Positions 1 to 7,703 are shown, counted from the first letter of the stretch. The stretch is DNA of 53,127 nucleotides from Peptoniphilus lacrimalis DSM 7455 (GCF_000378725.1 NZ_KB900377.1:1-53127); one strand, 5' to 3'. Translations and numbers: made by a program. The notes: generated by a model not told the origin, from the letters alone.

Positions 1-95
1 CCCCGAAGGGTTCTGTTAAGATTTCATCGCTCGACTTGCATGTGTTAAGCGCGCCGCCAGCGTTCGTCCTGAGCCAGGATCAAACTCTCAATTAA
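1..95 (-). rRNA. rrs: 16S ribosomal RNA, 5' end only
   Basis: Read on the minus strand, the segment contains the universal 16S start motif GAGTTTGATCCTGGCTCAG, then GACGAACGCTGGCGGCG and AACACATGCAAGTCGAG. These are the first about 90 bases of small-subunit rRNA. The gene runs off the left edge, so more than 90% of it is missing. The 5' boundary is placed by alignment to the usual start and may be off by a few bases. The sequence after the universal block resembles Anaerococcus/Peptoniphilaceae, but that is from memory and not a search. Confidence 0.97.
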
Positions 96-221
96 AAATT
101 TGTCTAACTCAAAAAATCATTTCTGATTTACGAATTCTGGTTTCTTTGTTCTTTCGAACTGCTTTGTGATTTATTCTTACACTATTTAATTATCATGTTT
201 CTTGGCTACTTTTGAAGTAGC
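96..221 (-). other. 16S rRNA leader with small hairpins
   Basis: This is the transcribed leader between the rRNA promoter and 16S. The first bases of the transcript fold into a 7-bp hairpin (arms 205-211 and 215-221). A GTTC-GAAA-GAAC tetraloop hairpin lies near 149-160, and an AATCA-GAAA-TGATT hairpin followed by a run of T lies near 111-125. Such leaders normally carry antitermination (boxA/boxB) and RNase III processing signals. The hairpins are visible, but no convincing boxA was identified. Read on the plus strand the 205-221 hairpin plus T-run would look like a terminator, but no plus-strand gene feeds it. Confidence 0.6.
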
Positions 222-227
222 TTTTTT

Positions 228-256
228 ATTATATATCCCTCTTACGTTTCTGTCAA
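228..256 (-). promoter_or_regulatory. rRNA operon promoter, consensus
   Basis: A perfect sigma-A promoter on the minus strand: -35 TTGACA at 251-256, 17-bp spacer, -10 TATAAT at 228-233. The predicted start is near 221, directly at the leader hairpin. Upstream (257-300) is rich in A/T tracts, as expected for an UP element. Position and strand match the 16S gene. Confidence 0.9.
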
Positions 257-323
257 GTATTTTTTCAAGTTTTTTGAAATTATTTTACAGTAACTATATG
301 AGGTTTTTACTGTTACAAGACAT

Positions 324-887
324 TCACTCTTGCGACTTGTATATATTAACATCATTTAAATCTCTTGTCAATAAATTTTTAAAAGTTTTTTTAATTTCAT
401 CTCTATTTTTTAATTCTAATCTTCTGTATAAAACTGTTAGACAGTTCTTTACTGTCTTTTCACTCAGGTATAACTCTCTGCCTATTTCTATGTTTGTTTT
501 TTCTTCAACTATTTTTTCTATTAGTGTTTTATCTCTTGAGCTTAATTCTCTATATAATATTTCAATTTCTAATTCTTTATTTATTTTTGATTCTAAACTT
601 TTTTCTATATATATTAAGCCTTGCATATTTTCATCTATGCATTTTAATAGTTCATCTTCTGTGATGTCATATGTTATTTGCGAATAGGATTTACTTATTA
701 TTGTGTCTTCTTTTTCTCTAACATATATAACTTTACTTAAGCTTTTATCATTTATTTTACCTGAGCTTATTATCAGATCAGCTTTTTCTTCATTTTTAGT
801 TTTTACTATATATTTATCTTCTAATATTTTGGTAAGACCTTTTCTAAATATATCTTTTTTTATATTGAGAATTATGGCCTTTTTCAT
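324..887 (-). CDS. LuxR-type HTH regulator with a degenerate receiver-like N-terminus
   Basis: Protein of 187 residues. The C-terminal third (about 113-165) is a LuxR/NarL helix-turn-helix: LSSRDKTLIEKI, then TNIEIGRELYLSEKTVKN and a recognition helix ending near LELKNRDEI. The first about 100 residues have the size and beta/alpha alternation of a response-regulator receiver but lack an obvious acidic pocket and phospho-acceptor Asp, so activation by a histidine kinase is unlikely; this is inference. Its start codon overlaps the LacI-type gene stop (ATGA), so the two are translationally coupled. Downstream, a hairpin at 287-313 without a clear U-tract separates it from the rRNA promoter. Target genes are unknown. 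Confidence 0.8.
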   Translation of the reverse strand: MKKAIILNIKKDIFRKGLTKILEDKYIVKTKNEEKADLIISSGKINDKSLSKVIYVREKEDTIISKSYSQITYDITEDELLKCIDENMQGLIYIEKSLESKINKELEIEILYRELSSRDKTLIEKIVEEKTNIEIGRELYLSEKTVKNCLTVLYRRLELKNRDEIKKTFKNLLTRDLNDVNIYKSQE

Positions 888-1897
888 TTTATTTCTTTTA
901 CGCTTTCTCTTTCAAGTATCCTTATTGGTAATAGTACTCCCTCTCCCTTGATTTCTTTTTCTTTGTTGGAGATTGTTTTTAAAATTTGTCTTATGGAGAT
1001 TGCCCCTATGTCATAGTAGGGCATTTTTACTGTTGTAAGTCTTGGTCTATAGATACTTGATAGATATCCTCCTCCAAATCCTGTAACAGATACATCTTCT
1101 GGAACTTTTATGCCATTATCATATAGGACATTTATAAGATTTATAGCTAGAGTGTCATATGTTGTAAATATTGCTGTAATATTTTCTTCTTTTATTGTCT
1201 TTATGATTTTTTCTTTTTCTTTTTCAATGTTTTCTGATTGCCATCCATCAACAAATAATTGTACTTTTTTAAGATTATGTTCTTCCATAGCTTTTTCATA
1301 GCCCTTAACTTTAAATCTCTCTAAAGTTCTATCTATATCTTTTTTTACAGCTAATGAAGCTATTTTCTTATGACCTTTTTTCATTAGAAGTTCGACCATG
1401 TTTTTTGATGCTTTTTCAAAATCAATTGATGCTTGAAATTTTTCCACTTGGTAGAAATTATTTATTAGGACATGTGGTATTTTTGCTTCTTCTAATTTAT
1501 ACTCCAACTTAGGGTTTTGCATATTTGATACTACTATTATTCCTTCTACTTGCTTTTGTAATAATAGATTTGCAAATTTTACTTCTGTTTTTAGATCTTT
1601 ATAGGAAGACGATAATAATATATCATAATTATACATTTTCCCTACTTCTTCTAAGCCTTGTAAAATTCTACTTATAAAATTTAATCCTATATCTTCTACG
1701 ATGACTCCTATTAGGTTTGACTTTTTGGTTACTAGGCTTCGAGCAACTTCATTTGGCTTATAGTCTAAAACATCTATAGCGTGAAGCACTCTTCTTCTGG
1801 CTTCAGGGCTTACTGGTTTCGAGTCATTTATAACCCTTGAAACTGTTGAGATTGAAACATCAGCCATTTTTGCTACGTCTTTTATTGTTGATGTCAT
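884..1897 (-). CDS. LacI-family transcriptional regulator, CcpA-like
   Basis: Protein of 337 residues with the LacI architecture. Residues 3-50 are the helix-turn-helix and hinge (TIKDVAKMADVSISTVSRVI, then YKPNEVARSL), followed by a periplasmic-binding-protein-like core (NLIGVIVEDIG at the start, VPEDVSVTGFGG and RPRLTTVKMPYYDIG near the end). The layout and the PxYDIGA segment resemble catabolite control protein A of Firmicutes, so it may sense carbon status through HPr-Ser-P, but a sugar-specific paralogue cannot be excluded. It lies 14 bp downstream of the lipid kinase gene, has a strong GGAGG ribosome site and overlaps the LuxR-type gene by 4 bp. Confidence 0.88.
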   Translation of the reverse strand: MTSTIKDVAKMADVSISTVSRVINDSKPVSPEARRRVLHAIDVLDYKPNEVARSLVTKKSNLIGVIVEDIGLNFISRILQGLEEVGKMYNYDILLSSSYKDLKTEVKFANLLLQKQVEGIIVVSNMQNPKLEYKLEEAKIPHVLINNFYQVEKFQASIDFEKASKNMVELLMKKGHKKIASLAVKKDIDRTLERFKVKGYEKAMEEHNLKKVQLFVDGWQSENIEKEKEKIIKTIKEENITAIFTTYDTLAINLINVLYDNGIKVPEDVSVTGFGGGYLSSIYRPRLTTVKMPYYDIGAISIRQILKTISNKEKEIKGEGVLLPIRILERESVKEIK

Positions 1898-1911
1898 ATT
1901 TCCTCCTCTTA

Positions 1912-2805
1912 TTAAACTATCAAAACTGTTAGTGCCTTTTCTAAAATTTTGAATCTCATCGGTAGCCTTCCGGCTCTTTCTCCATCTAAATCTACGACTA
2001 TATCTTTATCGCTTGTAATTTCAATATCTTTTGTCTTTAAATATATAACCTTATTATGGTCAACATGATTACCATTTAATAAAGCTCTTACAAATTCTGG
2101 TATATCAAAGAATTCCATCCCTTTTATAAATATAACATCTAAATATCCATCGCTTACTTCAGCAGCCGGTGCCATTCTTTTAAATCCGCCGACAGAAGGA
2201 GAATTTGCTATTATAAAAACTGAAACTTTTTCTTCTTTTTCTAGGTCTTCTGATTTTATTTTTATGTTTAATAAATTTTCAGGTTTAAACATTTCACCTT
2301 TTAAAAGCTCTTTGGCTCCATCTATATAATATGCCATTGAACCTAAGACTTGTTTTTTGTCCTCACTTGTTGTATAAGCGATTTCAGTTAAAAGACCTCC
2401 TGCTGCAACATTAACAAAGACTCTGTCATTTGCCTGTCCTAAGTCAACATCTAAAGTCTTTCCATTTTTTATCATTTTATAAAAATCATTTATGTTTGTT
2501 GGTAATTTGATTGAATTTGCGAAATCGTTTACTGTACCACATTGAAGTATAGCTAGAGGTTTTCTCCTTTCCGATCTGTATAATCCATTTACAACACCGT
2601 TGACAGTCCCATCTCCTCCACAACAAACTACTAAATCTTCACCATCATCATTCATGGCAAATTTTGTAGAGTCTTTTTCTTCATGGGTAAATTGAAGAAT
2701 TATTTGACACTTGTCTTTACTAAGTAACTTCACTAATTGTAATACTTTTGTTAAAGCTGATTCCCTACCTGCATTGGGATTGGCAATTATTTTTATTTTT
2801 TTCAT
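1912..2805 (-). CDS. Diacylglycerol kinase-family lipid kinase (DgkB/YegS type)
   Basis: Protein of 297 residues. The start is the ATG at 2805 because GGAGG lies 5 bases before it; an in-frame TTG at 2817 falls inside that ribosome site and was rejected. The DAGK catalytic fold is visible: IIANPNAGR at the N-terminus (phosphate-binding), VVCCGGDGTVNGVVNGL (GGDGT nucleotide motif), LAILQCGTVNDFANS and a C-terminal VDLDGE motif. It probably phosphorylates diacylglycerol, returning it to phospholipid and lipoteichoic-acid metabolism at the membrane inner face. It is the first gene of a kinase-LacI-LuxR operon; why a lipid kinase is paired with two regulators is unclear. Confidence 0.9.
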   Translation of the reverse strand: MKKIKIIANPNAGRESALTKVLQLVKLLSKDKCQIILQFTHEEKDSTKFAMNDDGEDLVVCCGGDGTVNGVVNGLYRSERRKPLAILQCGTVNDFANSIKLPTNINDFYKMIKNGKTLDVDLGQANDRVFVNVAAGGLLTEIAYTTSEDKKQVLGSMAYYIDGAKELLKGEMFKPENLLNIKIKSEDLEKEEKVSVFIIANSPSVGGFKRMAPAAEVSDGYLDVIFIKGMEFFDIPEFVRALLNGNHVDHNKVIYLKTKDIEITSDKDIVVDLDGERAGRLPMRFKILEKALTVLIV

Positions 2806-2828
2806 AATTCCCTCCAATATTTAAGTGT

Positions 2829-2857
2829 ATTATACTATATTAAAGGCTTAAGTAAAA
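2829..2857 (-). promoter_or_regulatory. Promoter of the lipid kinase-LacI-LuxR operon
   Basis: TATAAT at 2829-2834, with a weak -35 (TTTTAC, 2852-2857) at 17-bp spacing, 24 bases upstream of the kinase start codon. It lies just downstream of a terminator for the preceding unit. Confidence 0.6.
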
Positions 2858-2881
2858 GATTAATTAATAAGTTTAATTTCA

Positions 2882-2919
2882 AATAAATAGAGAAGACGAA
2901 TCGTCTTCCCCTATTTATT
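2882..2919 (-). terminator. Intrinsic terminator after the ytxH-ytxG pair
   Basis: Long inverted repeat: an outer AATAAATAG/CTATTTATT stem and an inner GAAGACGA/TCGTCTTC stem. It lies immediately after the stop of the YtxG-like gene and before the kinase promoter. A T-rich stretch follows the stem on the minus strand. Confidence 0.8.
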
Positions 2920-2938
2920 AATTAAATATTTACAATAA

Positions 2939-3430
2939 TCATTTCAATAATACATCTTTTAATGTTGCAACAATTTCTTTAAAAATGTAAAAGTAGTCAA
3001 TTACATTATCTACATTTAAAGAAACTGTCTTCGCTGTATCTGAAACTACATCTGATACATTATTTACTGTATTTGTAACCTTAAGGCTTGTGGTATCTAC
3101 TTTTCTTGCAATTCCGTTTACAGTATCTGATACATTACCTACTGCACCCATTACCTTAGCAATTTCAGGTTTTGAATTGTCCACAAGTTCTGTAGCATCA
3201 TCAGTAATTTTATTGACATTTTTTGTGATTCCATTTACATTTTCCATCACTTCCGGTAGTGAACTTATGGTGGTGTCAATTTCTTCACGATTTTTTTCCA
3301 AAACTTCACTTACACTTTTTAAAATTTTAAAAACTTTAAGCAATGTTAAAAATAGTGCAACTAAGACTAAAATTCCGGCTACAGAAAGAAAAAAAGTTAA
3401 TAAATCACTAAGAGTAAATGCTTGATTCAT
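2939..3430 (-). CDS. DUF948/YtxG-like membrane-anchored coiled-coil protein
   Basis: Protein of 163 residues with one N-terminal membrane segment (about 8-31, LLTFFLSVAGILVLVALFLTL) and then a helical, repeat-like cytoplasmic or surface tail. The tail has heptad-like VNxIxxxVxxxVxDT segments, e.g. NVNGITKNVNKITDDATELV and later VGNVSDTVNGIARKV. This is the look of DUF948 proteins such as Bacillus YtxG, which sits next to YtxH in a general-stress operon; the same neighbour order is found here. It lies 9 bp after the YtxH-like gene with a GTGAGG ribosome site. The molecular role is unknown. Confidence 0.75.
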   Translation of the reverse strand: MNQAFTLSDLLTFFLSVAGILVLVALFLTLLKVFKILKSVSEVLEKNREEIDTTISSLPEVMENVNGITKNVNKITDDATELVDNSKPEIAKVMGAVGNVSDTVNGIARKVDTTSLKVTNTVNNVSDVVSDTAKTVSLNVDNVIDYFYIFKEIVATLKDVLLK

Positions 3431-3439
3431 CTAAAAACC

Positions 3440-4000
3440 TCACTTCTTGTTTGCTTCTTTTTCCACCTTATCTTTTGTTTCCTTAACTGTTTCTTTTGCC
3501 TTATCTTTAGACTTTTCTGCTTCTTCTTTTATATTTTTTGCTCCTTCTTTGACATCTTCTTTTACATCTTCAGCAGTTTTTTTAACTTCTTTGGTTGTAT
3601 TTTTTACGTCTTCTTTGAGTTCACTTGCTCCAGATTTTACAATTTCACCAATAGCTTTTGCTTTTGCTTTTGCAACTTCAACATTATCATCAAGTTGGTC
3701 TTTTTTAATAGCTATATTATCTTTTAAATCAGCATATGTTTTTTTAACTTGGTCAGAAGCTTGATATGCTTTAAATTGTATTGTATCAGCTGTATCTTTA
3801 GCAACATTAACTGCAGAATCAGCTAAATCTTTTGATTTATTAGCAATATCTTCTCTTGTCTTTTTACCTTCTTGTGGAGCAAATAAAATTCCGCCTAAAA
3901 TTCCAAGTGCTGCACCTGTAAGTATTTTTGATGCTTCCTTTAATTGTCTTCTTCTTACTGCTTGGCGTTTTTTTTCTTCTAAATAATCAAATAATCCCAT
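3440..4000 (-). CDS. YtxH-domain (LEA-like) stress protein
   Basis: Protein of 186 residues. The YtxH signature is a glycine-rich hydrophobic hairpin at about 26-45 (ILTGAALGILGGILFAPQEG, then KKTRED). The remainder is a lysine/glutamate/alanine-rich, highly charged helix with 11-residue periodicity (AEDVKEDVKEGAKNIKEEAE and similar), resembling late-embryogenesis-abundant proteins. Bacillus YtxH is a general-stress protein of unknown mechanism; a role in envelope or desiccation stress is inference. It is the first gene of the ytxH-ytxG unit and follows the 6S RNA gene. Confidence 0.8.
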   Translation of the reverse strand: MGLFDYLEEKKRQAVRRRQLKEASKILTGAALGILGGILFAPQEGKKTREDIANKSKDLADSAVNVAKDTADTIQFKAYQASDQVKKTYADLKDNIAIKKDQLDDNVEVAKAKAKAIGEIVKSGASELKEDVKNTTKEVKKTAEDVKEDVKEGAKNIKEEAEKSKDKAKETVKETKDKVEKEANKK

Positions 4001-4077
4001 AAATTATCTCCTTTGTCTGTAATTGATATGTATTTACCCTTTTTATATAGGTAATAATCAATTAATGCAATATTTTT

Positions 4078-4263
4078 AAAAAAAATCCGCAATGCCGCTT
4101 GCCCATTAATTCAGACCCGCCCTAAAAATAAGGTGGGTAACTTATTAAGGTATTCTGACTTCCACTCTAAGGAGGCTTGCCATAGGACCTTAAACACAGT
4201 TTCCCGTGTCTGATTTGTCGGTTGAATTAACTGGAACTAACACGTACACCGCAGATATCTTTT
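4078..4263 (-). ncRNA. ssrS: Probable 6S RNA
   Basis: A gene-free stretch of about 185 bases between its own promoter and a terminal run of eight U. The 5' segment ATATCTGCGGTGTACGTG pairs with the 3' segment GCGGCATTGCGGAT through a helix of about 12 bp with G-U pairs, and TTAATTCA pairs with TGAATTAA inside it. The closed ends, size, CTGCGGTGTNCGTG start and AGCGGCAT end match the 6S RNA consensus as I recall it; 6S RNA binds sigma-A RNA polymerase and lowers transcription in stationary phase. An internal GTCAGAATACC resembles a cobalamin-riboswitch box, but the downstream gene (ytxH) and the paired ends argue against that. Confidence 0.75.
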
Positions 4264-4269
4264 AGTAAA

Positions 4270-4298
4270 TTATACAATAATTCAGCTAAAATTTCAAG
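4270..4298 (-). promoter_or_regulatory. Promoter of the 6S RNA gene
   Basis: TTGAAA (4293-4298), 17-bp spacer, TATAAT (4270-4275), giving a start near 4263. The -35 box overlaps the stop codon region of the upstream pseudouridine synthase gene, so the RNA has its own strong start but can also be reached by read-through. Confidence 0.85.
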
Positions 4299-5196
4299 AA
4301 ATTTCGTTATTTAGCATATCCATATCATCGGAAAGTTTTGCAGTAAAAGTTTTTAACTCACCTGTTCTTGGCAGCTTAAAACTTAAACTATAACTGTGTA
4401 AAGCTTGCCTATCCAATAAATTTTGTTCCTCATTACTGTCATTATATAGTTTGTCACCAATTATTGGATGCCCTATACTTTTTAGATGCACTCTTATCTG
4501 ATGAGTCCTTCCTGTAAATAGTTTGAGTTTAACTAATGCTAATTTTTTATTATCTTTTAATACTTGGTATTTTGTTTTTGCATATTTACCATTATCATCA
4601 TCTACTTCTCTTCTTATCCCATCTTGGCAAAGTGATATTTTCTTTACAATTTCTCCTTGTTTTTCTTTAAAATCTCCTCTACAAATCGCCAAATATATTT
4701 TATCTACTTGATTATTTGAAAATTCATCCATTATTTTTGCGTGGGCATAAGAATTTTTTGCAACTATAATAAGACCGGATGTATCTCTATCAAGCCTATT
4801 TACAAATCTAACTTTTCTTTTAATATTGTTTTTTTCAAAATAAGCGGCTAGATAGTTTAGAAGAGTATCTTGGGAATCATCCTTTGCTGTATGAGTAACA
4901 CAGTTATATTCTTTATTTACTATCAATAAATCATAATCTTCATAACATATGTCTATATCCTTATATTGACAAAGGGCATTTAAACTTTCATCAGGAAATT
5001 TGATTGCAACAGAATCTCCTTTTTTTACTTCTATATTCTCAAAAGTTCTTTTGCCATTGACATATATGCTATTTTCTCTGCAAGCTCTTCTGATATGCCT
5101 TGAGGATATATCCATTTTTTCCAAAAATTTTCTTGATTTTATTTTCTCGTCTGTAACTATGAATTCTAAAAATTCGTATGGATTTAATTTTTCCAT
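4294..5196 (-). CDS. RluA/RluD-family pseudouridine synthase
   Basis: Protein of 300 residues when started at the ATG at 5196, which has a GAGG ribosome site; the longer reading frame would overlap nadK and is rejected. An S4 RNA-binding domain comes first (about 15-70: KSRKFLEKMDISSRHIRRAC, then IYVNGKR). The catalytic domain follows, with the family motif RLDRDTSGLIIVAKN holding the active-site Asp and a C-terminal TGRTHQIRVHLKSIGHPIIGD. It isomerises uridine to pseudouridine in ribosomal RNA; whether it is RluD, RluC or another RluA paralogue cannot be told from the sequence. It is divergent to nadK across 81 bp. Confidence 0.9.
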   Translation of the reverse strand: MEKLNPYEFLEFIVTDEKIKSRKFLEKMDISSRHIRRACRENSIYVNGKRTFENIEVKKGDSVAIKFPDESLNALCQYKDIDICYEDYDLLIVNKEYNCVTHTAKDDSQDTLLNYLAAYFEKNNIKRKVRFVNRLDRDTSGLIIVAKNSYAHAKIMDEFSNNQVDKIYLAICRGDFKEKQGEIVKKISLCQDGIRREVDDDNGKYAKTKYQVLKDNKKLALVKLKLFTGRTHQIRVHLKSIGHPIIGDKLYNDSNEEQNLLDRQALHSYSLSFKLPRTGELKTFTAKLSDDMDMLNNEIS

Positions 5197-5277
5197 TTTT
5201 TCCTCTTTTTCTAGTTTTACAATTAATCTTAGTTTATAATAATAAATAGTAAAAAGAATTTCAAGTGAGGTTAAAAT

Positions 5278-6081
5278 ATGACAGAAGGCATTATAAGTAT
5301 TATTACTAACGCAAATTATCATTCAAAAAGAATTGCACAAAAACTTTATAATTCTCTTTCCATTAGAGGTTTTAAACCTTTTTATGGTTTTAGAAACGAT
5401 GCATCCTTATGTGTTTGTGTTGGTGGTGATGGTTCTTTTCTAAAAGCTATTCATAGGAATAATTTTCCTAAGATTGCTTTTGTAGGAATTAATACGGGTC
5501 ATCTAGGTTTTTACCAAGAAATTCTTCCCGAAGACATTGACAGTTTTTTAGATGCTTATGAAGAAAAAAATTATAAAGAAACTACAATTAAACTTTTAAA
5601 GGCGGAAATTTTTACAAAAAATAAGACCTATGTTCAATATGGAATAAATGAAATGGTTTTGAAGGCAAGTCATTCTAAACTGATACACATGAATGTTTTT
5701 ATAGATAGAAATCACTTAGAAAAATTTTCCGGTGATGGGCTTTTAATTTCCACTCCTTCCGGTTCAACTGCTTACAATTTTTCAAGTGGTGGTTCTATAG
5801 TTCATCCTTCGCTTGATGTTTTACAGATGACCCCTATTTCACCAGTAAATTCAGCTGCATATAGATCTTTAGCTTCATCAATTATTGTACCAGGATCTCA
5901 CAGCCTATCTCTAGTTGTTGAGAAGAGATATGCTAATGCTAATCTCTTATTAATTGATGGAGTAGAAAATTTTTATGCTAACCTACAGAGGGTTAATTTT
6001 AGTTTGTCTGATAAGTGCATTACGAAATTGTTATTTTCTGAAAATTCTTATTGGGAGAAATTAAAAGATAAATTCCTATAA
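5278..6081 (+). CDS. nadK: NAD kinase
   Basis: Protein of 267 residues, standard for short Gram-positive NAD kinases. It carries the family motifs CVGGDGSFLKAIH (GGDG, catalytic Asp), INTGHLGFYQE, NEMVLK and the SGDGLLISTPSGSTAYNFSS signature, then GGSIVHPSLDVLQMTPISP. It makes NADP from NAD and ATP or polyphosphate in the cytoplasm. GTGAGG lies before the ATG. It is monocistronic on the plus strand and ends at a hairpin shared with the convergent anti-sigma gene. Confidence 0.95.
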   Translation: MTEGIISIITNANYHSKRIAQKLYNSLSIRGFKPFYGFRNDASLCVCVGGDGSFLKAIHRNNFPKIAFVGINTGHLGFYQEILPEDIDSFLDAYEEKNYKETTIKLLKAEIFTKNKTYVQYGINEMVLKASHSKLIHMNVFIDRNHLEKFSGDGLLISTPSGSTAYNFSSGGSIVHPSLDVLQMTPISPVNSAAYRSLASSIIVPGSHSLSLVVEKRYANANLLLIDGVENFYANLQRVNFSLSDKCITKLLFSENSYWEKLKDKFL

Positions 6082-6082
6082 A

Positions 6083-6112
6083 AAACGAGTAGACACAACA
6101 ATCTACCCGTTT
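6083..6112. terminator. Bidirectional terminator between nadK and the anti-sigma gene
   Basis: Stem AACGaGTAGA/TCTACcCGTT with an 8-base loop. It is flanked by A-tract on the left and T-tract on the right, so it can stop both nadK and the convergent operon. Confidence 0.85.
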
Positions 6113-6115
6113 TTC

Positions 6116-7189
6116 TTATTTCGATAAATCTAAGTCAAAAGTTTTTCCTATAATTTTTTCTTTCTTATTAATTATTTTTCCTTTTTCTCTTTTGCCTTCA
6201 ACTCTTATTAAATTCATTTTGAAAATATCTTTAGAATTATAAAGATCATCCAAACTTATATCACTTTTATAGGGTGTTCCCTTACAATTTTTATCAATAA
6301 ATTCATATATGCACTTATATAAACCATCTACTGATTTTCCTTGGTTCAAATCAAATATTAAAGTTTGACCCTTAGAATTTTTTCCTTTCACATAATAATC
6401 TACCGTCTTTTTATTACCCCAAATTTTAATGATCGGTTGGTCTATTTCGATAATCGCCTTAACTTTATTTATTTTAGCCTTTAAAATTCTATATTTCTTG
6501 TCCTTATCAATATAGTAATTTTCCAAGAAAACTCTTTGGTTTATCTGAGATTTTTCCTTAGGAACTTTTACTTCAATATAATTTCTGTCACTTGAATCAT
6601 CAAATTTATCATATCCTAGAATTATATCTAAATCTACATTAGAAGGTATTTCTTTATCCAAAAGAATTTCTGAATAGGCACTGATCAAATTGTTTTCAAT
6701 TTTATCTGGTTTAACAGATGTAGATTCAGGGCAATATTCAACCCCGTTTATTTTTAAAGAGCTTGGTATATAAATTTCATTTTCGTATTTTTGAGGATAA
6801 ATTAGATTTAAGTATATAAATCTGCCATCAGTTAAAATATTTTCGATCATAAAAGACGCTTTTTTAAAATTAATAGGTTTATGAAGCTCAACCACATTTG
6901 CTTCTATATCTTTAGACAAATCACCGGCATCAGAAAGACTAATTTTTTTATCTGTAAAAAATTCTTCAACATAGGCATTAATTTTTTCATTAGATGCAAA
7001 AACAAAAGACCCAAAAATAAATATACCTGCTGCTATTGCTCCAACTTTTCTAAAATTAAATTTTTTATTTGAGTGGATTTTTTCCTTGATTTTTCTTTCA
7101 AGTTTTATGTTTTCTTCATAAGTTAATTTTTGTTCTTTATACACAGTATTCACTTCATTTAAAAGCCCATAAATTTCTTTTTTATTCAT
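6116..7189 (-). CDS. Membrane anti-sigma-like protein (DUF4179 type)
   Basis: Protein of 357 residues, started at the ATG at 7189, whose AAAGGTGA ribosome site overlaps the sigma gene stop. The N-terminal about 45 residues are charged and cytoplasmic. One membrane segment follows at about 49-66 (VGAIAAGIFIFGSFVFAS), then a large extracytoplasmic domain of about 290 residues with beta-rich character. This arrangement, directly behind an ECF sigma gene, is that of DUF4179-type regulators thought to hold the sigma factor at the membrane. The signal sensed is unknown. The N-terminus lacks the zinc-binding HxxxCxxC of classic ZAS anti-sigmas. Confidence 0.7.
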   Translation of the reverse strand: MNKKEIYGLLNEVNTVYKEQKLTYEENIKLERKIKEKIHSNKKFNFRKVGAIAAGIFIFGSFVFASNEKINAYVEEFFTDKKISLSDAGDLSKDIEANVVELHKPINFKKASFMIENILTDGRFIYLNLIYPQKYENEIYIPSSLKINGVEYCPESTSVKPDKIENNLISAYSEILLDKEIPSNVDLDIILGYDKFDDSSDRNYIEVKVPKEKSQINQRVFLENYYIDKDKKYRILKAKINKVKAIIEIDQPIIKIWGNKKTVDYYVKGKNSKGQTLIFDLNQGKSVDGLYKCIYEFIDKNCKGTPYKSDISLDDLYNSKDIFKMNLIRVEGKREKGKIINKKEKIIGKTFDLDLSK

Positions 7190-7193
7190 ATAA

Positions 7194-7703
7194 TCACCTT
7201 TCAAATTCATCTTTTAAATTCTTCCTTGCTCTTTTTACTCTCGAATAAAGGACATCCTTGCTTACAGAAAGCTCATTTGATAATTCATCATAAGTTCTTC
7301 CCTCCAAAAAAATTTTTTCAAAAATCATCTTATCTTCTGCTGATAAATAATTAAAAATTTCTTCAATCAGTAAAAGATTTAAAATCCTATCATCTTTTAT
7401 ATGAAGATTGTCATCAAGCTCACAAGATTTGTGCCTTAATTCTTTTCTCAGTGCATCTATAGCCTTATATCTGGCAATACTTGCACACCAATTTTTAAAA
7501 GAAGACTTTTTTTCATTATAAGAATTTATATTTTCCCATACCGCAAATATAGAATCATTTAAAACTTCTTCCCTTATATTTGGAAAAACTTTCAGCCTGT
7601 CACTTATAACATTTTTCATTAACCCGGCATATTCTTCAATAAAAGCTGATAAAATTCGCTCATCCTTCCTCTTTAATCCTCTTATTATTTCTTTTTCATT
7701 CAT
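7194..7703 (-). CDS. ECF-type RNA polymerase sigma factor
   Basis: Protein of 169 residues started at the ATG at 7703 (AGGTGAG ribosome site); a longer frame to 7817 lacks such a site and overlaps the PspC gene. Region 2 spans about 12-80 (AFIEEYAGLMKNVISDRL, then EVLNDSIFAVWENINSYN, then FKNWCASIARYKAIDALRKE). Region 4 is at the C-terminus (LSAEDKMIFEKIFLEGRTYDELSNEL, then SVSKDVLYSRVKRARKNLK). It directs RNA polymerase to a small stress regulon. It is in an operon with the membrane protein that probably controls it. The start region lies right after the PspC terminator, so it has its own promoter within about 60 bp. Confidence 0.88.
   Translation of the reverse strand: MNEKEIIRGLKRKDERILSAFIEEYAGLMKNVISDRLKVFPNIREEVLNDSIFAVWENINSYNEKKSSFKNWCASIARYKAIDALRKELRHKSCELDDNLHIKDDRILNLLLIEEIFNYLSAEDKMIFEKIFLEGRTYDELSNELSVSKDVLYSRVKRARKNLKDEFER

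Noticed and set aside
202-687. Plus-strand frame of 161 residues opposite the LuxR-type gene
   Set aside because: It is antisense to a gene with a clear HTH domain, is rich in Phe/Leu/Ser as expected of a shadow frame, and lacks a ribosome site.
3422-3764. Plus-strand frames rich in Phe/Cys/Ser opposite ytxH
   Set aside because: They mirror the Lys/Glu/Ala repeats of the real YtxH-like gene; low-complexity composition and no promoter.
4078-4263. Cobalamin riboswitch in place of 6S RNA
   Set aside because: A GTCAGAATACC segment resembles the B12 box, but the other conserved boxes are missing, the two ends pair, and the next gene is not cobalamin related. Not fully excluded.
4294-5322. Longer start of the pseudouridine synthase (42 more residues)
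   Set aside because: The extension has no family similarity, would overlap nadK and lacks the GAGG site seen before the ATG at 5196.
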